Notes: generated by a model not told the origin, from the letters alone. 64,000 bases of DNA from an uncultured Porphyromonas sp. (GCA_900538385.1 UWSO01000001.1:1-64000); one strand, 5' to 3'. Counted from the stretch's first letter, positions 8,163-17,242 are shown. Made by a program: numbers and translations.

Positions 8163-10250
8163 CTACTTAGCCTGCTCCTTCTGGCGCTTTTCATACTCCT
8201 TGAGGCCACTCTTGAGGAAGTCGATATACTTGCTGATATCGGTGTCATGTGCATACGATGCACTCAGCGGGTTGCCTGTAGGGTCGATGGCGATGTAGTA
8301 AGGCTGTGCATTGGCTGCAAACTTGCTACGCTGCAGGTAGCTCCACTTGTCGCCGACGGTGCGAAGCTTCTTGACAGAGCCGTTTTCCTCTACCTCAATG
8401 ACGTTAGGCAGCGCGGTTTTGTCATCGACCATAAGGGTGATCAGGATATAGTCATCCTCGAGAAGCCCCTTGACGGTTGGGTCGATCCAGACGGAGTTCT
8501 CCATCTCACGGCAGTTGACACAGCCGAAGCCTGAGAAGTCTAGTAGGACCGGCTTGCCCGTTTCCTGAGCATAGCGCATACCAGCGTCAAAGTCGTCAAA
8601 CTTAGCATGCACCTCGCCATCGTACAGGTTGAAGTCTTGCGTGTAGAGTGGCGGTGCAAAGGCGGTGATAGCCTTGAGCGGAGCACCCCACAGACCAGGG
8701 ATCATATAGACAGAGAAGGCTAGGGAGATGATCGCCATAAAGAGACGAGAGACGCTGATCTTCTCCAGTGGCGTGTCGTGCGGCAGACGGATCTTGCCGA
8801 GCAGGTAGAAGCCTAGCAGTGCGAAGATAATGATCCAGAGTGCGAGGAAGGTCTCACGATCGAGAATGCCCCAACCGTAAGCGAGGTCGGCAACGGAGAG
8901 GAACTTGAGCGAGAGCGCCAGCTCGAGGAATCCGAGGACCACCTTGACGGAGTTGAGCCAGCCACCACTCTTTGGCATGTTTTGCAACATGTTGGGGAAG
9001 ATGGCGAAGAGCGAGAAGGGTAGTGCCAGCGCTAGCGCAAAGCCGATCATGCCGATGGCAGGAGCGACGATCTCGCCTGAGGTACCGGCCTGTACGAGGA
9101 GGGTACCGATGATAGGACCTGTACAGGAGAAGGAGACGAGTACGAGGGTAAACGCCATGAAGAAGATGGAAAGTAGACCCGTGGTGCTGTCTGCCTTAGA
9201 GTCCATCTTGTTGGTCCATTTAGCCGGCAGAACTAGTTCGAAGGCTCCAAAGAAGGAGACGGCAAAGAGAACTAGTATGAGGAAGAAGATGATGTTAAAG
9301 ACAGCATTGGTTGCTAGATTGTTCAGGGCACTAGCACCAAAGATAGCGGTGATGATGAGTCCTAGAGCTACATAGATGACTATGATGGAGAGTCCGTAGA
9401 TCATTGCGTCTCGTATAGCAGCCTTGCGAGACTTGGTGCGCTTGAGGAAGAAGCTCACGGTCATCGGGATCATAGGCCATACGCATGGAGTAATCAGAGC
9501 GATGAGACCTCCGAGGAAGCCGTAGATAAAGATGTACAGAAGACCAGCGGTAGACTGCTTTTGGTTGCGGTCGCCATACGCTTTGAGTTGATCTACGACG
9601 GGTGCCCAGTAGTTTGCATCAGAGACGCTAGCTGAGGTAGCGCTTGCGGAGAGCGAATCCGTTGCTGCGAGCGCTGCCGTCTCAGTAGTGTCTGCCTCAG
9701 CCTCTGTAGATGAATCCTCGTCAGTCGTCTCTGACGGGTCGGTTGCAGCAACAGCTAGCATTGGCTTAGAGAGCTGCTTGGAGCTGAAGTTGAAGTCGTA
9801 GTCTACGAGTACGCAGTTTTCTTGGCAGGCTTGACCCTTGAGCTGGCCCTCATAGACGAAAGATTTCGGGTCGGTGATCTCTAGCTGCTGAGAGAAAGTA
9901 ACGGTCCCCGCAAACTCTCGTACCTCTGTGCCGAAGATATCGTCGGTGTAGCGATGAGGGGCTTTGTTTGCCTTGAAGCCTCCTAGAGCCTTAGCACCTT
10001 TGAGCTTGTCGGTGTGAAACTCGAGTGAGACGGGTCCTCCTGCTGGTAGGTTCTGGTCGTAGAGATGCCAGCCGTCAATGACACGAGCGGTGATGGATAC
10101 GGTGACTATTTTCTTGCCGTCGTCGGTAATTTGCTGAGAAAACTTGACGGGGTCAATCATACCTCCCGCCTGTGCTGCTAGCTTAGGTACAGCTGCGAGG
10201 AAGAGAGTGATGAGAAGTAGTAAGTACGTTGTGCGTTGCTTCATAATCAT
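8163..10250 (-). CDS. dsbD: Thiol:disulfide interchange protein DsbD
   Basis: A 695-residue electron conduit that carries reducing power from cytoplasmic thioredoxin to periplasmic thiols. A signal peptide (to about residue 27) is followed by the N-terminal immunoglobulin-like domain with paired cysteines (GQACQENCVLVDY, about residues 138-150), an acidic Ser/Thr/Glu linker, an eight-helix membrane domain with its two redox cysteines (ITPCVWPMIPM and SFSCTGPIIG), and a C-terminal thioredoxin-like domain with CVNC in DFSGFGCVNCREMEN. All three redox pairs are present. Met3 is an equally good start. It is the last gene of the GIN-lipoprotein operon, 27 bp after the pseudouridine synthase. Confidence 0.95.
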   Translation of the reverse strand: MIMKQRTTYLLLLITLFLAAVPKLAAQAGGMIDPVKFSQQITDDGKKIVTVSITARVIDGWHLYDQNLPAGGPVSLEFHTDKLKGAKALGGFKANKAPHRYTDDIFGTEVREFAGTVTFSQQLEITDPKSFVYEGQLKGQACQENCVLVDYDFNFSSKQLSKPMLAVAATDPSETTDEDSSTEAEADTTETAALAATDSLSASATSASVSDANYWAPVVDQLKAYGDRNQKQSTAGLLYIFIYGFLGGLIALITPCVWPMIPMTVSFFLKRTKSRKAAIRDAMIYGLSIIVIYVALGLIITAIFGASALNNLATNAVFNIIFFLILVLFAVSFFGAFELVLPAKWTNKMDSKADSTTGLLSIFFMAFTLVLVSFSCTGPIIGTLLVQAGTSGEIVAPAIGMIGFALALALPFSLFAIFPNMLQNMPKSGGWLNSVKVVLGFLELALSLKFLSVADLAYGWGILDRETFLALWIIIFALLGFYLLGKIRLPHDTPLEKISVSRLFMAIISLAFSVYMIPGLWGAPLKAITAFAPPLYTQDFNLYDGEVHAKFDDFDAGMRYAQETGKPVLLDFSGFGCVNCREMENSVWIDPTVKGLLEDDYILITLMVDDKTALPNVIEVEENGSVKKLRTVGDKWSYLQRSKFAANAQPYYIAIDPTGNPLSASYAHDTDISKYIDFLKSGLKEYEKRQKEQAK

Positions 10251-10277
10251 CCGATTAAGTTCATATTTATGTGGTTA

Positions 10278-11282
10278 CTAAATTCTTTTCTTATGCTGAC
10301 TGGCCGCTGTTTCCTCCAAAAAAAGAGCCTTCTTTTGGGCTGCGGTGAGACGAGTCTGTGAGATCTTGTCTAGGTTGACAAGTGGCGTATCTATGGTAAA
10401 CTGCATCTTCTGTCGCTTTATGGGATGGAAGATGGTTAGCTCAGAGGCTCGTAGCGCCAGGTACTTACTGAGCGCTGGCGCAATGGACTCACTGGCTCGA
10501 CGATCCCCAAGTAGCGGGTGTCCTATGCTGGCGAGCGTGGAGCGGATACTATTATTGCGTGTGAGTAGTGAGAGCTTGACTCTTGTGATATAAGGACCTG
10601 TGGAGAGCACCTCGTAGCTAGCTCTAAAGGAGGCTGGCTTCTTGTCTCTAGCGGACGACGCCGCAGAGCGACGCTTGTCGGAGCCCTTCTTCTTATCCTT
10701 GGTAGGGCGGGTCGCTAGCTCTCCGCTACTGGTATTGAGAGTACCTAGGACGACTGCCTCAAAGTTGTTGGAGAGGACGAAGCTGCGCCACTCGGCGAGT
10801 ATGTCTTGCTGTAGCTGTCGATTACGTGCTACGATGATGATGCCCTCGGTGTCTCGGTCGAGACGATTCAGAAGGAAGATCTTTTCGTTCGGATCGACCT
10901 TCTTGAGATGGTGTGTTACGACTTGAAAGAGGCTGCTCTTGCTGGCTCCTCCGACGGAGATGGTGGGGATGCCTGGGCGCTTGTGTAAGACGATGAACTG
11001 CTCGTCGCGGTAAAGCTCCTCTATGAGCGGATGCTGCAGTTCCTCAGCGGTGCCTATATTGTAGATCTCTATAGAGTCACCGATGGCCACGGGCGTGTCA
11101 AACTGTGTGGTCGTTACCCCTGCTAGTAAGACACAGCGGTTGCGCAGGTACTGCTTGACCGTCGTGCGGCTTAACTCTGGAAGTAGCTGGAAGAGTAGCT
11201 CGAGGAGTGCCCCCGACTCTGTCGCTGTGAAGCTGTAGACACGCTCCCGTTGAGGAGCTTTTTTAATGTTGTTTGTTGGCAT
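10278..11282 (-). CDS. RluA-family pseudouridine synthase
   Basis: A 334-residue RNA pseudouridine synthase of the RluA/RluD group. It has an N-terminal S4-like region (LSRTTVKQYLRNRCVLLAG) and the catalytic signature LLNRLDRDTEGIIIVARN, where the usual HRLDxxTSG reads NRLDRDTEG; the essential Asp is kept. An internal Lys/Arg/Ser-rich insertion (about residues 205-232, including DKKKGSDKRR) is unusual and probably disordered. The specific uridine cannot be assigned. It lies in the operon between a small membrane protein gene (15 bp) and dsbD (27 bp). Confidence 0.88.
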   Translation of the reverse strand: MPTNNIKKAPQRERVYSFTATESGALLELLFQLLPELSRTTVKQYLRNRCVLLAGVTTTQFDTPVAIGDSIEIYNIGTAEELQHPLIEELYRDEQFIVLHKRPGIPTISVGGASKSSLFQVVTHHLKKVDPNEKIFLLNRLDRDTEGIIIVARNRQLQQDILAEWRSFVLSNNFEAVVLGTLNTSSGELATRPTKDKKKGSDKRRSAASSARDKKPASFRASYEVLSTGPYITRVKLSLLTRNNSIRSTLASIGHPLLGDRRASESIAPALSKYLALRASELTIFHPIKRQKMQFTIDTPLVNLDKISQTRLTAAQKKALFLEETAASQHKKRI

Positions 11283-11297
11283 GCTAGGCTTGTGTGC

Positions 11298-11678
11298 TTA
11301 CACCTCTGCTGGGGGCTCTTCTTTGGAGCGAGGCTTGTGATAGAGGAGTACTACGTTGGAGTATAGCAGTAAGACTGATGCGACCATAAGTACGAGTCTC
11401 CAGTATGACTGCTCTACGATAAAGAGGTAGGAGCCTGCGACGAAGAGGGCTCCTGCGAGAAGAGCCATGCCTCGTAGTCGCTTCGTGCGGAGATCTACGT
11501 TGGTCCTATCAATCAAAGCTTGACTTATCGTGTAGAGAAGCGATCCGACCAGCAGTATGTAGCCAGTAGCCTTGCTCTCATAGAAGAGCGGTAGGGATAG
11601 ACTTACTAACATCAGTATCAAACCTAGTCGGTAGAATAGGTTGAGTAGGCGTTGTCGGCTGAACTTCGGTTGAGACAT
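11298..11678 (-). CDS. Four-helix small membrane protein
   Basis: A 126-residue protein with about four transmembrane helices (residues 14-32, 37-53, 70-88 and 92-110) and a charged tail (RSKEEPPAEV). I do not assign a family; similar small membrane proteins occur beside divIC-type genes in Bacteroidota. An upstream in-frame ATG at 11807 would overlap the FtsB-like gene by 86 bp and lies out of any conserved region, so I place the start at 11678 (MSQPKFSRQR), 43 bp after the FtsB-like gene stop. Confidence 0.75.
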   Translation of the reverse strand: MSQPKFSRQRLLNLFYRLGLILMLVSLSLPLFYESKATGYILLVGSLLYTISQALIDRTNVDLRTKRLRGMALLAGALFVAGSYLFIVEQSYWRLVLMVASVLLLYSNVVLLYHKPRSKEEPPAEV

Positions 11679-11721
11679 AGATTGTAGTAATGTAAGCTTA
11701 GAGAGCTGGTCTGTGAAAGGG

Positions 11722-12093
11722 TTATTTGCTTGTTTCGCCTTCGGACTCGGGTCTGTCCTTGATAAGAAAGACAACCTCATCAGGGCGCTGCATACGATAC
11801 TCCTCACGAGCGATACGCTCTAGCGAAGCTTTGTCTTGCTTGTAGCTGTCTATCTTCAGGCTGTCGCTACGATAAGCCTCTTCGAGTCGCTTGCACTCGT
11901 CGGTTAGTGCCTGAATGCGATGCGAGTAGCGGAGCTGCTTGCCGAGGTTGGAGTCGCTTATGACAAAGGTATAGATACCCATCCCCAAGACTATTAAGCC
12001 GCATAGGAAGGCTTGTGCCCGCTTGGGATGCTCAGCACTCAGGCGCTTGACATGACCTTTGAGACGATCTATAAGCTCTTTGATAGAGGACAT
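11722..12093 (-). CDS. FtsB/DivIC-like septum formation protein
   Basis: A 123-residue bitopic membrane protein: basic cytoplasmic N-terminus, one membrane helix (about residues 26-45), a periplasmic coiled coil (about 55-95) and a terminal motif SLERIAREEYRMQRPDEVVF, which is the conserved FtsB/DivIC C-terminal signature. These proteins join FtsL and FtsQ in the divisome. It is 45 bp downstream of the GIN-domain lipoprotein gene in the same operon. Confidence 0.88.
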   Translation of the reverse strand: MSSIKELIDRLKGHVKRLSAEHPKRAQAFLCGLIVLGMGIYTFVISDSNLGKQLRYSHRIQALTDECKRLEEAYRSDSLKIDSYKQDKASLERIAREEYRMQRPDEVVFLIKDRPESEGETSK

Positions 12094-12138
12094 AGCTACT
12101 GATAAGAGATGAACAATGTGACGTGTGAAGGCTTTCGG

Positions 12139-12987
12139 TTAGCGAATCTCAAATGATGAAGAGCGATCACTCTGCGAGTCGAGGACTCTAGGAGAGCCAT
12201 AGATGGTGAGCTCGGAGGCTCCCGCTAGCTTATAGCGCAGGTTACCGCTATTGCGAATCTCTGCGGAGGAGGCGCCAGCTAGTGAGATGTCTAGGTCTGA
12301 AACGGTCAACTCTTCGCCATCAATTTCAGAGGCTCCTGCTAGCGTAGCTTGCAGATTGGAGATAGCTCCTTTTAGCTCAGCGCTTGAGCCACCCGAGAGC
12401 TGCATCGTCATCTGACCTAGCTGATTAGCTATGATGTCAAGCTCGGAAGCTCCAGCTAGGTTCGCCATAGCTCGCTTGGCCTGTACAGTGCCTGACACTT
12501 CGCTTGCTCCAGATGCTTCGATGCTCACCTCGTCTGCCACGATGGCGAGATCTTCTATCTCTGAGGATCCCGACAGATGAGCTGCGAATCGTGGCGCTTC
12601 AAACCGCCCGATGAAACAAGCCTCCGTAGCTCCCGCTAGATCTATCTTGGTAATGTTTGGCATCGAGATATGTATGGTGATGTGGTCGGTGTCGAGGGAC
12701 CGTTTGACATCCTGCTTCAAGCTAATATAGAGGGTCTCCCCCTTCTGCTCGATCTTGACATCGTCCTTATACTTCTCAGGAGCAGAGATTGATATCGAGT
12801 ACTCAGCACCTTGTGTGATCTCGAGGTCAAGACCACGATTAGCATTGATCGCAGTAAAATCCTTGAAATTGACTTCTTGTTGTGACATCGCCTTAGATCC
12901 TTTCTTGTAGACGCAGCTAGAGGTACAGCATCCACAGAGGATAACAAGGAGGAGCAGAGAGCTGGTTAGTATAGATTTGTAAGACAT
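12139..12987 (-). CDS. GIN-domain (DUF2807) lipoprotein
   Basis: A 282-residue putative lipoprotein; the signal sequence LLLVILCGCCTSSC offers several lipobox-like cysteines around residues 18-25. The body is a repetitive beta-helix of the head GIN domain family (DUF2807), visible as the recurring phrase LAGASE or LSGSSE about every 20 residues between about 117 and 260. The function of the family is unknown; it is abundant in Bacteroidota envelopes. It heads the operon that continues with the FtsB-like, membrane, RluA and DsbD genes. Its promoter box (13063-13070) is interleaved with that of the divergent DUF4294 gene. Confidence 0.88.
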   Translation of the reverse strand: MSYKSILTSSLLLLVILCGCCTSSCVYKKGSKAMSQQEVNFKDFTAINANRGLDLEITQGAEYSISISAPEKYKDDVKIEQKGETLYISLKQDVKRSLDTDHITIHISMPNITKIDLAGATEACFIGRFEAPRFAAHLSGSSEIEDLAIVADEVSIEASGASEVSGTVQAKRAMANLAGASELDIIANQLGQMTMQLSGGSSAELKGAISNLQATLAGASEIDGEELTVSDLDISLAGASSAEIRNSGNLRYKLAGASELTIYGSPRVLDSQSDRSSSFEIR

Positions 12988-13032
12988 GACTTAATCCGTC
13001 CATAGATTGATATGAGGTTCTTCAATTAGTTG

Positions 13033-13040
13033 TACCTTTG
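13033..13040 (+). promoter_or_regulatory. Promoter -7 box of the DUF4294 gene
   Basis: TACCTTTG on the plus strand, about 65 bp upstream of the start at 13105. It lies inside the expected transcribed region of the divergent GIN operon. Confidence 0.6.
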
Positions 13041-13062
13041 TCAGGTACTTCCTGCTGGTCGT

Positions 13063-13070
13063 CAAAGGTA
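13063..13070 (-). promoter_or_regulatory. Promoter -7 box of the GIN-lipoprotein operon
   Basis: Minus-strand TACCTTTG, 76 bp upstream of the GIN-protein start. It lies downstream of the plus-strand box at 13033-13040, so the two divergent transcripts should overlap at their 5' ends. Confidence 0.6.
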
Positions 13071-13104
13071 ACAAATTCTCTCATAAGACACACTACTTGT
13101 AACT

Positions 13105-13737
13105 ATGAAATATTTGTCTAAGCTCTTCCTCATCTCACTGCTCCCCCTCATACTTCTTTCTGCTAAAGGGCTGAAGGGTGCCAACATGTCACCGATCTGT
13201 AGCGACATGGATGAGCTTTTTGTACAGGTTCCTGACACACTATCTGAAGAGGATATCGCCAGTATACAGCTGCCCGAAGTACGAGTCTTCGGAACTCCTC
13301 ACAAGCCTCTCTCTAAGTCAGAGCGCTACGCTTACTGGCGACGGGTGCGAGATGTCAAGAAAGTGCTCCCTATTGCAGAGGAGCTTAGCAGGATGATTAC
13401 TGAGACATACGAATATGCAGAGACTTTTCCGACGGAGCGTGAGCGTCGTGCGCATCTGGCGCGTGTCAAGAAAGAACTGGTCAAGGAATATACGCCACGG
13501 ATGAAGGATCTGACTCTCGGACAGGGTCTACTCCTCATCAAGTTGGTGAATAGAGAGACGGGCTCGACGGGGTATGAGATCGTTAAGGCAATCTATGGCG
13601 GATTCACCGCTACTTGGTACAACGCCTTTGCGAAGCTGTACGGGGGTAATCTAGATATGAAGTTTGATCCTGAGCATGTCGAGGACGATGCGGTCACAGA
13701 GCGCATCATATATCTTTGGAGAAACGGCTTGCTCTAG
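13105..13737 (+). CDS. DUF4294 domain protein, exported
   Basis: A 210-residue protein with an N-terminal signal peptide (about residues 1-25, MKYLSKLFLISLLPLILLSA). The region from IQLPEVRVFG through YAYWRRVRDVKKVLPIAEEL to FTATWYNAFAKLYGGNLDMKFDPEHVEDD matches the DUF4294 family of Bacteroidota as I remember it. The family has no known function; its position next to envelope and division genes is suggestive only. It is monocistronic, divergent from the GIN operon and convergent with miaA. Confidence 0.82.
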   Translation: MKYLSKLFLISLLPLILLSAKGLKGANMSPICSDMDELFVQVPDTLSEEDIASIQLPEVRVFGTPHKPLSKSERYAYWRRVRDVKKVLPIAEELSRMITETYEYAETFPTERERRAHLARVKKELVKEYTPRMKDLTLGQGLLLIKLVNRETGSTGYEIVKAIYGGFTATWYNAFAKLYGGNLDMKFDPEHVEDDAVTERIIYLWRNGLL

Positions 13738-13747
13738 TACTTCCCCC

Positions 13748-14689
13748 TTACAAACCCTTAATCAGTCGTAGCACTCGGTCTCGCTGGTAGGCGACCGACT
13801 GATGCCCGTCGATCCAGTGTATGGGTAGTCCGCGGCGGGTCATACCTCGGAACCAAGTCATCTGCCGCTTAGCAAATTGATGAATAGCGGTCGCTAACTG
13901 CTCCTCCATCTCGGAGTAGCTAAGCTTACCTTGTAAATATAAGGTGATGAAGCGGTACTCCAAACCATACGCAATAAGCGTGTCTGCGGGTACTTGCTCA
14001 TCAAGCAACCGCTCTACCTCAGCAACCATTCCCTCCTCCAGTCTGCTCTGTAGTCGCTGGTCTATGCGTCGTATGATCTCTTGACGAGCTAAGCGTAGCC
14101 CGATAATGAATGGCGGCTTTTGTTGCTTAGCTTTACGAAGAGCCTCGCGGTAGGCTAGATACTGCTCTGGATACTTCGCATAGTGTTGCGCTATCTCGAT
14201 GGCACGGATACACTTACGTGCTGAGCTTAGGTCTACATGCTCTATGCGTGGATAGCGACTGAGTATAGCTCGCAGATCGGCTAAGCTGAGCTGCTCTAGT
14301 TCCTTTCGCAGCGAGGCATCGGGCGGCACTTGGTGCATGGGTCTCGTCTGTAACACCTGCTCGACATAGAGTCCTGATCCCCCGACAAAGATCGGTTTGA
14401 GCTGCTGCGAGACAACCTCGTGATACGCCTCGTCAAAAAGCCTCACATACTCAAAGAGATTGAACGGATGCCCAGCCGGGACAATATCAATGAGGTAATG
14501 AGGTATAGAGCCACGCTCTGTGGTATAGGCATCTAGGTCCTTACCAGTGCCGATGTCCATGCCGATAAAGACTTGTCTACTATCTCCACTGAGTATGGCA
14601 CCATGCAGCTCCTCAGCTAGAGCCACACCCAAGGCTGTCTTACCGCAAGCGGTCGGACCTACGACTGTGAGTAACTCGGGGTAGTACAC
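13748..14689 (-). CDS. miaA: tRNA dimethylallyltransferase MiaA
   Basis: A 313-residue enzyme that transfers dimethylallyl from DMAPP to A37 of UNN-decoding tRNAs. The P-loop VVGPTACGKTALGVALA opens the protein, followed by GAILSGDSRQVFIGMDIGTGK (DSRQ substrate loop) and FVGGSGLYVEQVL. The usual length is about 300, so it is complete. It is convergent with the DUF4294 gene and 79 bp downstream of the IMP dehydrogenase gene. With tsaB and mtaB it is one of three position-37 modification genes in the window. Confidence 0.95.
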   Translation of the reverse strand: MYYPELLTVVGPTACGKTALGVALAEELHGAILSGDSRQVFIGMDIGTGKDLDAYTTERGSIPHYLIDIVPAGHPFNLFEYVRLFDEAYHEVVSQQLKPIFVGGSGLYVEQVLQTRPMHQVPPDASLRKELEQLSLADLRAILSRYPRIEHVDLSSARKCIRAIEIAQHYAKYPEQYLAYREALRKAKQQKPPFIIGLRLARQEIIRRIDQRLQSRLEEGMVAEVERLLDEQVPADTLIAYGLEYRFITLYLQGKLSYSEMEEQLATAIHQFAKRQMTWFRGMTRRGLPIHWIDGHQSVAYQRDRVLRLIKGL

Positions 14690-14768
14690 TAAATACGATA
14701 CTTCGGCGAGGAGGGGCTATCTACTGATCTGAGAGCATGTATGCTTTACTGACCAAAGAGCGTACGCA

Positions 14769-16271
14769 TTAGGTGCGATCCTTGCGAATGACATCATGTG
14801 CGCCTCCCTCGATAATAGAGGTAGAGGAGACTAGCGTCAGCTTAGCATTCTTACGAAGAGACTTCAGATCGACCGTGCCACAGCTACTCATCGTAGCTTT
14901 GATCTTACTGAGCGTCTGATCGAGTGTGTCCTTCATAGGGCCAGCATAGGGAACATAACTATCGACGCCCTCCTCAAATTTCATCGTCGTGGAGGCTCCT
15001 CCGCCGTCATAGCGCTGCCAGTTGTGAGCTCGATTTGACCCTTCGCCCCAATACTCCTTGACAATGTTATTGCCAATGCGAAGCTTCTCTGTGGGCGATT
15101 CGTCGAAGCGAGCGAAGTAGCGCCCCATCATAAGGAAGTCAGCACCCATAGCCAGTGCGAGGGTCATGTGGTAGTCATGTACGATACCACCATCGCTACA
15201 GATAGGCACATAGATGCCTGTCTCATGGTAGTAGTCGTCACGCGCCTTAGCAACATCGATGACCGCCGTAGCTTGCCCACGTCCGATGCCCTTTTGCTCA
15301 CGTGTGATACAGATAGAACCACCACCGATGCCAACCTTGACAAAGTCTGCACCAGCCTCTACGAGGTAGCGGAAGCCATCCTGATCGACCACATTGCCTG
15401 CGCCTACGATGACGCTATCGCCATACTGCTCACGTATCCAAGCGATGGTATCCTTCTGCCATACAGAGAAGCCATCAGACGAGTCGATACAAAGCACATC
15501 AGCCCCTGCCTCTACAAGCGCTGGCACGCGCTCCTTGTAGTCACGGGTGTTGATACCTGCACCGACCATGAGCGTCTTGTTGTGCGGGTTCTGTAGCTCG
15601 AGTGGGTTCTCCTTGTGACTATCGTAGTCCTTGCGGAATACGAAGTGGCAGAGTCGCTGCTCTTCATCAATGATTGGAAGTGCGTTCAGCTTGTGAGCCC
15701 AGATGATATCGTTTGCCTCGCTTAGCGAGATCCCCTTGCGTCCTGTGGTAAGCCGCTCGAAAGGAGTCATAAAGTCCGAAACCTTGCGATCCAGGGAGTC
15801 TGTCGATAGCCGGTAGTCTCTACTCGTGACAATGCCGCATAGCACACCATCGGGAGTGCCATCATCAGTCACTCCGATGGTCGAGTGTCCCGTGCGTTGC
15901 GTCATAGCTAGCACATCAGCGAGCGTGTCTTTAGGACTAACGTTGGCATCGCTACGCACGAAGCCTGCCTTAAACTTCTTGACACGAGCCACCATTTCAG
16001 CTTCCTCTTCGATAGGTTGTGACCCAAAGATGAAGGATAGTCCTCCGTTTCGAGCTAGTGCGATAGCCATCGTGTCATTGCTGACGCTCTGCATGATAGC
16101 AGACACGAAGGGAATATTGAGATTGATGCGAGACTCACCATCACTAGGACGGTACTTAGCCAGTGGAGTGCGTAGGGAGATCTTGTCCACAGTGCACTCG
16201 GGCGTTGTCAGTCCTGGGATGAGTAGATACTCGCCAAAGGTGTGTGACGTGTCAGGGAAGATGATTGCCAT
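14769..16271 (-). CDS. guaB: IMP dehydrogenase, Tritrichomonas-like type
   Basis: A 500-residue enzyme oxidising IMP to XMP, the committed step to GMP. The core barrel is interrupted by a CBS pair (about residues 108-222). The catalytic Cys is C321 in GGGSICITREQKG, and the flap Arg-Tyr is R420-Y421 in NWQRYD. The opening HTFGEYLLIPGLTT and the C-terminus SSTSIIEGGAHDVIRKDR resemble Tritrichomonas foetus IMPDH (Cys319, Arg418, Tyr419, all offset by two) much more than canonical bacterial GuaB, which opens with LTFDDVLL. I base that comparison on memory of the protozoan sequence. No guaA is adjacent. Confidence 0.95.
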   Translation of the reverse strand: MAIIFPDTSHTFGEYLLIPGLTTPECTVDKISLRTPLAKYRPSDGESRINLNIPFVSAIMQSVSNDTMAIALARNGGLSFIFGSQPIEEEAEMVARVKKFKAGFVRSDANVSPKDTLADVLAMTQRTGHSTIGVTDDGTPDGVLCGIVTSRDYRLSTDSLDRKVSDFMTPFERLTTGRKGISLSEANDIIWAHKLNALPIIDEEQRLCHFVFRKDYDSHKENPLELQNPHNKTLMVGAGINTRDYKERVPALVEAGADVLCIDSSDGFSVWQKDTIAWIREQYGDSVIVGAGNVVDQDGFRYLVEAGADFVKVGIGGGSICITREQKGIGRGQATAVIDVAKARDDYYHETGIYVPICSDGGIVHDYHMTLALAMGADFLMMGRYFARFDESPTEKLRIGNNIVKEYWGEGSNRAHNWQRYDGGGASTTMKFEEGVDSYVPYAGPMKDTLDQTLSKIKATMSSCGTVDLKSLRKNAKLTLVSSTSIIEGGAHDVIRKDRT

Positions 16272-16340
16272 AGGAAAGCGAATGAATAGTGGTGGGTGAA
16301 TGATGTAAGCCCCTACGAAAGCTATCTAGAGGATCCTATA

Positions 16341-16802
16341 CTAGCGTAGTCTATTAGAGGCACGTACGAGGATATCGTCCTTGATGATGTTACGCATAGC
16401 CAGATACTGGCATAGTAGATTGATGATCGGCAGTATGAGCCAGAACCGCATCTGGGTTGTAGCCTGCATAAGATCAGTCTGTCGCCACAGCATATAGCCA
16501 AAGGCAGCAATAGCAGCCACCATCAGGAGGAGACCGATGATCGTCAGACGTATCTGTAACTTACGCCGCTTATAGAGGAAGATAGTAACAAAGGAGAGGA
16601 TCGTCACCAAAGAGGTCAGAACGAAGGAGACTAGATTAAAATACTTAATGCTAGTCCATCCATTGACGATGAGTCCTGTGAAGTTTGCCGCATAGGTAGT
16701 CTCCTGACCGGCAGGGATGACTGTGAAGAGCGTGAAGAGTAGTAGTAGGGTTGCTGTCACCCCACTGAGGAATAGGTATAGAGTCTGAATGCGTTGCCAC
16801 AT
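16341..16802 (-). CDS. DUF4293 family membrane protein
   Basis: A 153-residue four-helix membrane protein beginning MWQRIQTLYLFLSG, the typical opening of DUF4293 proteins, with helices at about 8-28, 50-72, 80-100 and 110-130 and a basic tail. Function is unknown. The order bamD-rpoZ-DUF4293 seen here recurs in Bacteroidota, as I recall. It lies 30 bp after the rpoZ-like gene. Confidence 0.82.
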   Translation of the reverse strand: MWQRIQTLYLFLSGVTATLLLLFTLFTVIPAGQETTYAANFTGLIVNGWTSIKYFNLVSFVLTSLVTILSFVTIFLYKRRKLQIRLTIIGLLLMVAAIAAFGYMLWRQTDLMQATTQMRFWLILPIINLLCQYLAMRNIIKDDILVRASNRLR

Positions 16803-16832
16803 AGTGAACGTATGGTTTGGGGGGTGCCTTAC

Positions 16833-17171
16833 TTAGTCTTGTGACTCTTCATTTGGGAGTCGGAAGTAGACCTCACCATTGAGAAATTCGGTGGTCGCTA
16901 CAAGCGTTGGCTTGGGTAGTTGCTCGTAGTACTTAGAGATCTCAATCTGCTCGCTATTTTCTGCTGGCGTCTCGTCGAGAGCCTCTTGGTAGTTAGCAAA
17001 TTCCTGCATCTTCTCTCGGATCTCGTCGCGCATCTCTACGGATAGTTGGTTGGCGCGCTTGGAGATGATACGTACAGTCTCGTAAATATTTCCAGTCTCT
17101 TCCCAAAGCTCCGGAAGGGAGCGGGTGATAGTAGTCTGTGGTACTGGTTGCTTCTTATTTTTTGTTGTCAT
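16833..17171 (-). CDS. rpoZ: RNA polymerase omega-like (RpoZ/Rpb6) protein
   Basis: A 112-residue protein with the omega/Rpb6-type core NIYETVRIISKRANQLSVEMRDEI (helices that clamp the beta-prime C-terminus), longer than proteobacterial omega, as is usual in Bacteroidota. The C-terminal half holds PTLVATTEFLNGEVYFRLP. An in-frame ATG at 17213 would add 14 residues; I prefer 17171 (MTTKNKKQPV), which starts with a typical basic sequence. It lies between bamD (71 bp) and DUF4293 (30 bp). Confidence 0.85.
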   Translation of the reverse strand: MTTKNKKQPVPQTTITRSLPELWEETGNIYETVRIISKRANQLSVEMRDEIREKMQEFANYQEALDETPAENSEQIEISKYYEQLPKPTLVATTEFLNGEVYFRLPNEESQD

Positions 17172-17242
17172 AATGCGAATTGGGGTCTTAGGATGTGTAG
17201 GGGGATAGGTCAATAGTCCTTCTTTTGTCTAGTAGCTCTTAT

